Assembly: GCF_963666545.1 (NCBI RefSeq)
Contig: NZ_OY762899.1
Coordinates: 3,600,365 to 3,664,364 of the forward strand
Direction of reading: 5' to 3'
Source of the DNA: an uncultured Bacteroides sp.
GTDB lineage: Bacteria > Bacteroidota > Bacteroidia > Bacteroidales > Bacteroidaceae
DNA length: 64,000 bases
The notes beneath the pieces were generated by a model, which worked only from the letters and a program-made list of their open reading frames with translations, was not told where the DNA came from and made no database searches. How positions within the stretch are numbered: the stretch's first letter is position 1; the number at the start of each line of letters is the position of its first letter. The position numbers were made by a program, and so were the translations under genes. Below, piece by piece: positions 29,254 through 36,201 of this stretch.

Positions 29254-30351
29254 CTAAAAAGAAATTTTATACTCTAACGGAATATATTCACCGTACCCGC
29301 CAAACGAACCATTCCTATATGTCATTTCAAAATAATGGGATAACTCTATCTTGTCAGAAATATTAGAACTTAAAACCCTCTCATAAACATCAATTTTAAG
29401 TTGCATTTTTCCTTTCTTTTCTTGTAATTGAGGACAATTATATATTGCATTTTCTAAGTCGTGCTTTAATACTTCGGGTTTATCACACGTCCAACGCATT
29501 AAATCAGTCGAATTATTAGGCAATATTTCCCATCTATTAGTTTTTTTATCTTTCTTGAGGCTTAGGTCTAAGTACCCTCTATGCTTATATCTTTGTTCCT
29601 TAAATTCTATATTGACATAACTATTGACGGGAATATTTTCACCCTCTATTTCTATACAACCAGCTTTATAAATGCCATCTCCAATATTCTCGTTTGTGAT
29701 ATAATCATAAATAAACTTCTGCATAACAGAATATCCCAATGTATCAGAAAGGTTTGCTAATGATAGTTTCCCTTCTTTGTCAATAATACAACGATAGTTA
29801 TAATTAAAATACTCATTCTTATTATTGATTATGGAAGAAGTTGCCATTTCTGCAATATCAATTTCAATATCAGGATGAACTGATAGCATATCTTTCGTAA
29901 ATATATCGCCCGCTTCGATACGTTTTATTAATGCTTGTTCCTTCTCTTGCCTTTTCTTTTCTACGGCAGCTTGTTGCTTTGCTTCTTCTTCCTTCCATAC
30001 TGCTTCTACTTTTTCCGTTTCTTGAATAGTAAAATCCATATCTTTTAAAGCAAAATATCCCATTCTCATACCATAGTTGTAGTATAATGCTATCAGATAT
30101 TTCTCGGCATAATCTAAATGTTTATCCAGAGTACGGAGTATTCTGTCCGCTTCATCGCTGAAATTTATTTGGTTAGCATTTGCAAAGAACCATTGCATAC
30201 GTTCATTATATTGGCAAGAATAACTGATTTTCTTTGCCATAGCGGTTGTTACAAATGATTGCTGATTCTTCTTGGTTTGGGGATAAACACTTTGAAAGGA
30301 TAGAGAAAGCAGCATTATAATTACCGTACTCTTTGAAAAATAATATTTCAT
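29254..30351 (-). CDS. Secreted protein of unknown function in the integrative element
   Basis: I place the start at 30351 (MKYYFSKSTVIIMLLSLSFQSVYPQ), a clear signal peptide; the longer frame adds 36 residues without a plausible start. 365 aa. Features: a helical N-terminal third with DEADRILRTLDKHLDYAEKY, a charged coiled coil at about 125-155 (WKEEEAKQQAAVEKKRQEKE), then a mixed beta region ending in GSFGGYGEYIPLEYKISF. I do not recognise a family. It lies on the integrase strand after 380 bp that hold two related structured repeats. Possibly an exported accessory or surface-exclusion factor, but nothing in the sequence proves that. Confidence 0.7.
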   Translation of the reverse strand: MKYYFSKSTVIIMLLSLSFQSVYPQTKKNQQSFVTTAMAKKISYSCQYNERMQWFFANANQINFSDEADRILRTLDKHLDYAEKYLIALYYNYGMRMGYFALKDMDFTIQETEKVEAVWKEEEAKQQAAVEKKRQEKEQALIKRIEAGDIFTKDMLSVHPDIEIDIAEMATSSIINNKNEYFNYNYRCIIDKEGKLSLANLSDTLGYSVMQKFIYDYITNENIGDGIYKAGCIEIEGENIPVNSYVNIEFKEQRYKHRGYLDLSLKKDKKTNRWEILPNNSTDLMRWTCDKPEVLKHDLENAIYNCPQLQEKKGKMQLKIDVYERVLSSNISDKIELSHYFEMTYRNGSFGGYGEYIPLEYKISF

Positions 30352-30488
30352 TTTGGAGAAATTATTTTTCCTAACAGGCAACCATTGAAAGGTAGTTTGA
30401 CAAACGAAGAAGTGGGCTGCCGTCCATATCCTGCAAGGTATCGCCAAACACCCGTACATACACGAACAAACAACCCACCCTATTCAGG

Positions 30489-30547
30489 AGAGCTATCTGA
30501 CGTGCCTCGTATGTACTTAAATTGGCGATTTTAGCAGGAAAAGGCAC
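30489..30547. repeat. Structured repeat, copy 1
   Basis: About 60-bp unit related to 30661-30724: shared GAGAGCT-TCT, GTAT-TACTTAAA, TTGGCGATTT and AGCA blocks. GTGCCT (30502-30507) pairs with AGGCAC (30542-30547), enclosing the conserved core. It lies between the integrase stop and the start of the secreted-protein gene. Confidence 0.7.
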
Positions 30548-30644
30548 TTCCTTTACTCAATCATTCCTATTTGGAACGCTACAAAGATAGCTAATTAACT
30601 GCTATTCATCATTGCTTCTCGATTTTTTATTTATTTCTGATAGA

Positions 30645-30672
30645 AAGACAGCTCCCGCATGAGAGCTGTCTT
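30645..30672. terminator. Hairpin after the integrase gene
   Basis: AAGACAGCTC at 30645-30654 pairs perfectly with GAGCTGTCTT at 30663-30672 around an 8-nt loop. It lies 60 bp past the integrase stop and overlaps the left part of repeat copy 2. Likely an integrase terminator or part of the repeat structure. Confidence 0.55.
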
Positions 30673-30724
30673 ATACGCCTTGTATATACTTAAAACATTG
30701 GCGATTTCAGCAAGATAAGGCGTA
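30661..30724. repeat. Structured repeat, copy 2
   Basis: Related to 30489-30547. ACGCCT (30675-30680) pairs with AGGCGT (30718-30723), the same stem as in copy 1 but with two base pairs exchanged on both sides (G-C to A-T, T-A to C-G). The enclosed core GTATATACTTAAA...TTGGCGATTTCAGCA is nearly the same as in copy 1. Confidence 0.7.
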
Positions 30725-30732
30725 ACTATAAA

Positions 30733-31977
30733 TCAAATAACTTTAGTTGTCGTATTTTTCAGTTTCTGCTCCCACACACTCGCCATCGTTTTTTTCAAAT
30801 CATCTTTTGATAGGTTTACATATCGTTGGCTCATTCCAACATCTTTATGCCCCATTAGGTCGCAAATCATAAAGGCAGATACTTTTCCCGAAGCCCCTAA
30901 ATGGCTTCCGAAAGTATGGCGTGCTACATGCGTAGTAAGATTCTTTTCAATTCCAGCAATTTTTGCTAATTCCTTCAAATACCGATTCATCACTTGAATA
31001 TCAATTCTGGGGAATACATGATTTTCCGCATCTTGATACTTCCTTTTGTAAACAATCATGATAGCTTTTGCTTGGTTGCTGATAGGAACAAAAACGGGTT
31101 GATTCGTTTTTACTTGTAGCTTTTCAAAAGAAGTTATATTTTCATCAACATGCTCCCATGATAAATCCATGGCATCCGAAAATCTCAACCCCGTTTCTGC
31201 ACAATACATAAATACGTGCCTCGCTAACTTTAAGGAATTGCAAGCAGATGCCGGCAGTTTTGCTTTTTTCAAACTCTCATACTCTTTTTCAGACAAGGCT
31301 ATTTCTCGGTGCTTTCCATTTTCTATTGGAAACTCGGCAAATGGGTCTTCCAATTTGAATTTTCCTCTTCTATTAGAGAAACGAAGAACCGTTTTTAAGA
31401 GTTTCAACCTTTTTGCGACCGTATTTTGTTTATTGGGTATCGCTCTGTCTTCTCTTAGATATTTTACGAACCGCAGCAAGAAATCGTAGCTTATTTTGTC
31501 TATGGTCAATTCTTTTCTATATTTTGATTCGCAAAAATCGACCAATACATTTTTAGTTATTCGATGATTATTTTTTGAACCTGGCTTCATTTTTTGATAT
31601 TTCACATAATTATCAAAGGCTTCTGAAATTGTCGGATAGACTGATTTATTTTTCGTGGCTTTAACCTCTTCTAAAGGAAGTCCTTTCAATATCCGTTTCA
31701 TTTCTTCGAGTGATACATTTTCCTCTAATGCTTCTTTCTTCCGTTTATACTTCTCAAACTCTTGCTTTCTTTCGGATAAATAGCTATTGATTTTTGTAGC
31801 ATCATCACTCTTTTTATCTACCAACTCGGATTCTTGTATCCAAAATTTCGGTTCGATACTTTGTCCTGTCGGTACTCGGTATTGCTTACCTTCAAAATAA
31901 ATTAGAAACTCAATTCTTGTTTTGCCGCTCTTCGTTACTAAATCTTCACGAATGAGCAATTTCAATTCTTTAGACAT
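30733..31977 (-). CDS. Tyrosine recombinase (integrase) of the tRNA-Cys element
   Basis: 414 aa, full length. An N-terminal arm-binding domain (about 1-95), SAM-like core-binding domain (about 115-205, PTISEAFDNYVKYQKMKPGS), and catalytic domain with the full set R265 (ETGLRFSD), H350 and R353 (HVAR), H377 (GHKDVG) and nucleophile Y386 (QRYVNL). It should recombine the 13-bp CGCCAGGAACCTC site in tRNA-Cys. It reads away from the cargo genes; the 260-bp gap to the divergent HTH gene holds an inverted repeat (32015-32030) and the cargo promoter. Confidence 0.95.
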   Translation of the reverse strand: MSKELKLLIREDLVTKSGKTRIEFLIYFEGKQYRVPTGQSIEPKFWIQESELVDKKSDDATKINSYLSERKQEFEKYKRKKEALEENVSLEEMKRILKGLPLEEVKATKNKSVYPTISEAFDNYVKYQKMKPGSKNNHRITKNVLVDFCESKYRKELTIDKISYDFLLRFVKYLREDRAIPNKQNTVAKRLKLLKTVLRFSNRRGKFKLEDPFAEFPIENGKHREIALSEKEYESLKKAKLPASACNSLKLARHVFMYCAETGLRFSDAMDLSWEHVDENITSFEKLQVKTNQPVFVPISNQAKAIMIVYKRKYQDAENHVFPRIDIQVMNRYLKELAKIAGIEKNLTTHVARHTFGSHLGASGKVSAFMICDLMGHKDVGMSQRYVNLSKDDLKKTMASVWEQKLKNTTTKVI

Positions 31978-32014
31978 ATATATTCCAATGTTTTATTCTT
32001 GTAAGCTCCATTGC

Positions 32015-32030
32015 TTACTTACATAAGTAA
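32015..32030. promoter_or_regulatory. Operator-like inverted repeat between integrase and cargo genes
   Basis: TTACTT-ACAT-AAGTAA, flanked on both sides by CTCCATT (32006-32012 and 32032-32038). It lies 38 bp upstream of the integrase ATG in the divergent region; a natural site for the element's HTH proteins, which is inference. Confidence 0.4.
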
Positions 32031-32212
32031 ACTCCATTTGACAATTGTATCGGATTGGGATTAGAACTCCGCATGGTCTAAATTAGTTATACTATTCTGA
32101 TATTCAATGACTTTTTAGAGTAAAATTAAATAATGAACGATTTTTGATAATATTTTATTGAAATAGAAATGAAACTATATAATGAAACATTTTATATTCT
32201 CTGAACTTTGAC

Positions 32213-32220
32213 TACTTTTG
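32213..32220 (+). promoter_or_regulatory. -7 box of the cargo operon
   Basis: TACTTTTG fits TAnnTTTG, 18 bp before the HTH gene ATG at 32238. Confidence 0.55.
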
Positions 32221-32237
32221 CGAAAAGGCTATAAATT

Positions 32238-32636
32238 ATGCGATTCATAGAATTAGAAGATAGTGAGAAAGGGGAGTTGGTGCGTCGATATGCGAACCAT
32301 AAGAATGCAACAGTAAGGAAGCGAGTACAAGCATTAATTCTCTCCTCCCAATATTATTCCATGAAAGAGATAATAGAAGCAACAGGAATGAGTAGAACGA
32401 CCTTGTACCGTTTTTTTAAGGAATGGGAAAATACGGAGTTATCTGAAAGGATAGATACTTTGTTCATCAAAGACGGTAGAGGTGCTAAGCCTAAGTTGGA
32501 CTCTATGATTGAAGAATTGCCTAATTTGGTAGAACGTTACAATGGTAAAATTTCCGTCATTCTTCGAGTACTTGAAGAGAATTATGGGCTAAAGGTTTCC
32601 AGACCAACTTTACAGAAATATTTGAAAAAAACATAG
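32238..32636 (+). CDS. Stand-alone IS630-type helix-turn-helix protein, first gene of the cargo operon
   Basis: 132 aa. Two helix-turn-helix units: RKRVQALILSSQYYSMKEII then EATGMSRTTLYRFFKEW in the first half, and a second one (SVILRVLEENYGLKVSRPTL, then QKYLKKT) at the end. The pattern is the N-terminal DNA-binding region of IS630-like transposases; no DDE domain follows. The gene stops 2 bp before the Ymh-type start. Residues 101-132 have a diverged second copy at 33489-33590, just before the KAP-NTPase gene, so this gene marks the left border of both cargo cassettes. It may regulate the cargo or once have taken part in moving it. Confidence 0.7.
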   Translation: MRFIELEDSEKGELVRRYANHKNATVRKRVQALILSSQYYSMKEIIEATGMSRTTLYRFFKEWENTELSERIDTLFIKDGRGAKPKLDSMIEELPNLVERYNGKISVILRVLEENYGLKVSRPTLQKYLKKT

Positions 32637-32638
32637 TT

Positions 32639-33424
32639 ATGATATATTTTAAAAATGCAAGTCAAATAGAACAATTGTCGAAAGAGTTGGGTGAATGCGT
32701 TACAGGTTCAAGGTTAGACACCTTGCTTGCCAATTATCAGTTTAAGGATGATAAGATAATTTCTACTAAATGGAAACGGATCCATAATGCATTCGTCCAT
32801 CAGCATAATACTTATAAAAATCATCAACCTATTTTTGCTTTTACAGAGGAAGTCCTATCTCCTGTAAATTATACAGATATTGAAAAACATAATAATCATT
32901 GCGAAAACATTAGTCGAGTACTAAGATTTATTGGCTATGAAATAAATCAAGAGGGCAAGATAGTTCCTGCGAAAGTGGCGAAGACTATTTCTGAAGCTCA
33001 AAAAAGAGCTGATTCATTGCGAGAAAAACTACAAGAAAGAAATGCCCATTATATTCTTTTTAATTTTTGTAAAGAGGAATTTTGCAATAATGATTATTTT
33101 CATGCTGTACAAGAAGCTATTAAGAGTATTTTAGTCCGAGTTCGAGATATTTCTTGCCTCTCTACTGATGGGAGAGCTTTAATTCAACAAGTATTTCAAT
33201 TAACAGCTCCCTACATCATAATAAATAATTTCCAAACAAGTTCTGAGAGAAATGAGCAAGAAGGATTTAAAATGATTTGCGAAGGCTTGGTTAGTATGAT
33301 TAGAAATCCAACTGCACATGAAGCCAAAATTTATTGGACGATAACAGAGCAAGATGCGCTTGAAACATTATCCATGCTTTCTTATATTCACAGGAAGTTA
33401 GATACAGCCCAGCGGATAAGATAA
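32639..33424 (+). CDS. TIGR02391/Ymh-like protein with HEPN-type Rx4H motif, candidate abortive-infection factor
   Basis: 261 aa. The C-terminal half resembles the Hypoth_Ymh (TIGR02391) family: DGRALIQQVFQLTAPYIIIN, ERNEQEGFKMICEGLVSMIR, and RNPTAHE. R222-N-P-T-A-H227 fits the Rx4-6H active-site motif of HEPN ribonucleases. The N-terminal half is helical and unassigned. No signal peptide or membrane segment, so cytosolic. Its ATG follows the HTH stop by 2 bp (coupled). A toxin-like RNase that is held inactive until infection is a reasonable inference, not shown by the sequence. Confidence 0.65.
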   Translation: MIYFKNASQIEQLSKELGECVTGSRLDTLLANYQFKDDKIISTKWKRIHNAFVHQHNTYKNHQPIFAFTEEVLSPVNYTDIEKHNNHCENISRVLRFIGYEINQEGKIVPAKVAKTISEAQKRADSLREKLQERNAHYILFNFCKEEFCNNDYFHAVQEAIKSILVRVRDISCLSTDGRALIQQVFQLTAPYIIINNFQTSSERNEQEGFKMICEGLVSMIRNPTAHEAKIYWTITEQDALETLSMLSYIHRKLDTAQRIR

Positions 33425-33465
33425 GGATTAGATTCTTGGCAGGATAGATAGGTTGGATTTTCTAA
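33422..33465 (+). repeat. Right border repeat of the first cargo cassette
   Basis: Starts at the Ymh stop codon with TAAGGATTA, then ATTCTTGG and TTGGATTTTCTAA (33453-33465). The same blocks in the same order follow the KAP-NTPase stop at 35471-35537, with a 23-bp longer spacing there. Confidence 0.75.
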
Positions 33466-33488
33466 ATCCACGTTTTTGACAGAAACTT

Positions 33489-33590
33489 TACAATAGTCGA
33501 ATTTCCGTTATCCTCCGAGTGCTTGAAGAGAATTATGGGATAAAGGTTAACAGACCGACTTTTAAGAAGTGTTTAGGAAAATTTGAATGA
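33489..33590 (+). pseudogene. 3' fragment of a second HTH gene before the KAP-NTPase
   Basis: An open stretch of 33 codons plus stop encodes YNSRISVILRVLEENYGIKV and NRPTFKKCLGKFE, matching residues 101-132 of the HTH protein at 32238-32636 with scattered, mostly conservative changes. Its TGA overlaps the KAP-NTPase ATG (ATGA). The 5' three quarters of the gene are missing. It is a relic of a former HTH-KAP gene pair. Confidence 0.8.
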
Positions 33591-35473
33591 TAAATAAACA
33601 ACAAAATAATAAAATGGACAATCTTGCAGAAATTATCAACGATTATCTCCTTGCGGAAAATACAGATTACGCAATAATGATTAATGGAGATTGGGGGTGC
33701 GGTAAAACATATTATATTAAAAACACCCTCTTCCCTCAAATAAAAGAGGTGCAATCTTCGGTTGAAGTGAGTATTGTAAAGAAGGGACTTTTGCATAGAA
33801 AAGAATCTTCTGTAGAGTTTAAAAAGTACGAACCAGTATATATAAGTTTATACGGGTTATCAAATGTCGATAGTATTTATTCAAGGATTTTAGCTTCATT
33901 ATTTCCTTTCTTGCAAAATAAAATATTCTCTACAATTAGCACGATTGCCAATCGTTTTTTGAAGTTAAAGGATATAGATGGAATATCAGAAGAAGAGCGC
34001 AAGACAATAGAATCCTTTGTCGAAATAGCCCAAAATAAAGTGCTTTTCTTTGATGATTTAGAGAGAATTAGTAAAGAAATAGATATTCAAGAGGTATTAG
34101 GGTTCTTAAACGCCTATACAGAGCATAAGAACTTGAAAATTATCATAGTTTGTAATGATAAAAAAATCCAAGATGATTATATTGGATTCAAAGAAAAAAC
34201 AGTTCGATTTACGTATAATTATCAAGCATCCATTGATTTAGTTTATGAAAATATTTTATCTAATTTTAAATCAGCGGAGTATCGTACTTTTTTATCTGAC
34301 AATAAAATGGCTCTGATTAAAATTTTTGAATCAGCAAAATATTCCAATCTCAGAACATTGCGATTCATTTTAGAAATTTTCCAAAAAATATTCAATGCGG
34401 TTACGGATACTGAATATAAGAATCAAATATTGGAACGACTTTTCTTTTTTACTGCAATTTATTCAGTAGAATACAAGGAAGGTATTGCCAAAGAAGATTT
34501 AGATTCTCTATTTAAGGTAGAGAGTTATTTCCCTATAAATTTTGGTAATAGTGATAAAGTTGAAGAAAAAGAACCAGAATATTTCGAGAAATTTTACGAC
34601 AAATACGAAAATATTCGTTCATCTTTTTATTATTATCCAACGATTGCTAATTATGTCCACTTTGGGTATATTCCAGAGGATTTTGAGTCCTTAATTAAGA
34701 CAATAAGAAATGAAATAAAAAAAGAAGAAGAATCTGAGGATGCCGTAAGTCTGAAAAAAATAAAAAATTGGGAATTAATAGAGGGTGAAGAGTTTAATGA
34801 TTTAATCGGATATATATTGGACTTGGTTGATAAATGTAAATTCAATCTTTACACCTATCCTGCAATATATGCTCAATTAATACAATTAGAGTATATGCAG
34901 ATTGAAAATTTCAAATTAACCAATGAAATTAAGAACCTATTTTTCAAAGCCATTGATGAAAGTAAAAAAACGCATAAATTTGAATATACTTTTAATATGA
35001 GAATCCCACAATGGGATTACACGGATAAATCGGGAGGAAAAGATAAGTATCAAGAAATATATAGCTATGCGCTTCGTGCAAATGAAAAAGTTGGAAATTT
35101 AGAGCATAAAAATGAAATTGATAAATTTGTAGAAATGGTATCTTCTAACAATATTAAAGGTTTGGAAGATTATATGTACAATATCAATAATAAGGATATA
35201 ATAAAAAATATAAATGTAGAAACTCTCTTTGAAAAACTACTATTAGCCAAAGGAGCTACAATCAAAATGTTCGTTCATGGTATATACGCCTTCTATCCTG
35301 ATAATAGTTTATTTTCCCTATCAGATGAAGAAGTAGCTTTCTTTAAAAGGTTTGATGAACTTATTGATGATTATTTTTCAAAAACAAAAAAGAGACCTAT
35401 TGAATCTGCATTTTTATTTTATCTAAAAAATAAAGTAAAGTCCGTCTTAGCAAGAAATACTTATCAAGGATAA
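33587..35473 (+). CDS. KAP-family P-loop NTPase, candidate anti-phage protein
   Basis: 628 aa. Walker A is GDWGCGKT (34-41), Walker B is VLFFDDLERIS (D156, D157). This arrangement and the following NAYTEHKNLKIIIVCNDKKI (sensor 1) and SNLRTLRFILEIFQKIF (sensor 2 region) fit the KAP P-loop NTPase group within the STAND/AAA-like class. The C-terminal half (about 330-628) is helical, acidic-basic, AT-rich and not assigned. No membrane segments are seen, unlike many KAP proteins. An internal ATG at 33614 is a possible alternative start; 33587 is coupled to the HTH remnant stop. KAP NTPases recur in defence islands, so a role in phage sensing is likely but inferred. Confidence 0.75.
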   Translation: MINKQQNNKMDNLAEIINDYLLAENTDYAIMINGDWGCGKTYYIKNTLFPQIKEVQSSVEVSIVKKGLLHRKESSVEFKKYEPVYISLYGLSNVDSIYSRILASLFPFLQNKIFSTISTIANRFLKLKDIDGISEEERKTIESFVEIAQNKVLFFDDLERISKEIDIQEVLGFLNAYTEHKNLKIIIVCNDKKIQDDYIGFKEKTVRFTYNYQASIDLVYENILSNFKSAEYRTFLSDNKMALIKIFESAKYSNLRTLRFILEIFQKIFNAVTDTEYKNQILERLFFFTAIYSVEYKEGIAKEDLDSLFKVESYFPINFGNSDKVEEKEPEYFEKFYDKYENIRSSFYYYPTIANYVHFGYIPEDFESLIKTIRNEIKKEEESEDAVSLKKIKNWELIEGEEFNDLIGYILDLVDKCKFNLYTYPAIYAQLIQLEYMQIENFKLTNEIKNLFFKAIDESKKTHKFEYTFNMRIPQWDYTDKSGGKDKYQEIYSYALRANEKVGNLEHKNEIDKFVEMVSSNNIKGLEDYMYNINNKDIIKNINVETLFEKLLLAKGATIKMFVHGIYAFYPDNSLFSLSDEEVAFFKRFDELIDDYFSKTKKRPIESAFLFYLKNKVKSVLARNTYQG

Positions 35474-35537
35474 GGATTAAAACAAGGATTAAATTCTTGG
35501 TAAGCTATGATAAGTAGTGATAAGTTGGATTTTCTAA
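35471..35537 (+). repeat. Right border repeat of the second cargo cassette
   Basis: Begins at the KAP-NTPase stop: TAAGGATTA, a second GGATTA, ATTCTTGG (35493-35500) and TTGGATTTTCTAA (35525-35537). Matches 33422-33465. From here to attR (35610) there is no gene. Confidence 0.75.
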
Positions 35538-35628
35538 TTCCATGCTTCTTGGTAGAAAGAGAGATATTTAGCCAATCATCACAACTGTCAGTAAATCAAA
35601 CAATAGACTCGCCAGGAACCTCAATGAA

Positions 35629-35675
35629 GCCTCCGAAATGACTTGTAACAAGTTGTTTCGGAGGCTTTTCTTTTT
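35629..35675 (+). terminator. Original tRNA-Cys terminator, displaced outside attR
   Basis: GCCTCCGAAA (35629-35638) pairs with TTTCGGAGGC (35656-35665) with an inner ACTTG/CAAGT pair, followed by TTTTCTTTTTT. It begins 7 bp past the attR repeat, where the tRNA terminator would have been before insertion. Confidence 0.8.
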
Positions 35676-35819
35676 TGGAGGGGCGGAATGCCAAGAAAGT
35701 CACAAACATCAGACTATCAGATATTTAATTACATATATCATTATTTAAAATAGTCTATCAAAATTTCGCTATTACTATTATCAAAGAAATGATGGAATTG
35801 TTATATCTTCAGAACGCTC

Positions 35820-35963
35820 AAAATTTTAGCGGAATCGGATATACTTACCGTCTCGAGATTGTTAGGTCATGCTGATATTAAGACGACAATAATATATTTC
35901 AACGACACTAAGAAGCTGATAGATAATCATGCGAAGAAAGGCAAGTTGTTTGAGTACAAATAA
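35820..35963 (+). pseudogene. C-terminal remnant of another tyrosine integrase
   Basis: An open frame to the TAA at 35961 encodes ILAESDILTVSRLLGHADIK, then TTIIYFNDTKKLIDNHAKKG and a short KLFEYK tail. LLGHADIKTT-IYF is the end of a tyrosine-recombinase catalytic domain. The rest of the gene is missing. It lies outside the present element, so it comes from an earlier insertion at the same tRNA. The surrounding stretch 35676-36201 contains no other gene. Confidence 0.8.
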
Positions 35964-36201
35964 TATTGATACAAAGATTAAATAAGTTATAGACATGGAT
36001 AGCTCTTTTCTCGTTTTGACATAACACTATCCATATTTTAATTTTTAAAGATAAAAAAAATAACTCGAATCTAAAGACCCGAGCTAGAGTTTACACAATA
36101 TATTGGATAGTGCCTTTTTTATTCACAAAGGTCGAACTTTCCCAAGCTCGGCCTTTGATATTTCCTAGAGTTTTTGTAACTTTAGGTATTCAAAAAATCA
36201 T

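Larger units (their letters stand above)
26741..35622. mobile_element. Integrative element in tRNA-Cys, about 8.9 kb, carrying putative defence cassettes
   Basis: Bounded by the direct repeat CGCCAGGAACCTC at 26741-26753 (tRNA 3' end, attL) and 35610-35622 (attR). Contents from left: terminator, 850 bp with hairpin and iterons, gene II/X-type replication gene, HTH/excisionase gene and a secreted-protein gene, then the tyrosine integrase (all -), and the HTH, Ymh-type and KAP-NTPase genes (+). There are no conjugation or virion genes, so it resembles a small satellite-like or mobilisable island. The cargo is AT-rich compared with neighbouring chromosomal genes. The original tRNA-Cys terminator appears to lie outside attR at 35629. 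Confidence 0.85.

Noticed and set aside
30489..30724. CRISPR-like array
   Set aside because: Only two copies, internally folded, with unequal spacing and no cas genes in the window.
32639..35473. Ymh-type plus KAP gene as one two-gene toxin-antitoxin system
   Set aside because: Each gene has its own border sequences and an HTH fragment separates them, so they look like independent cassettes; joint action is not excluded.
35980..36201. Left inverted repeat of the IS1182-like element
   Set aside because: No GAGGGTGTGTCAAAA-like sequence was found upstream of the transposase, so the left boundary was not called.
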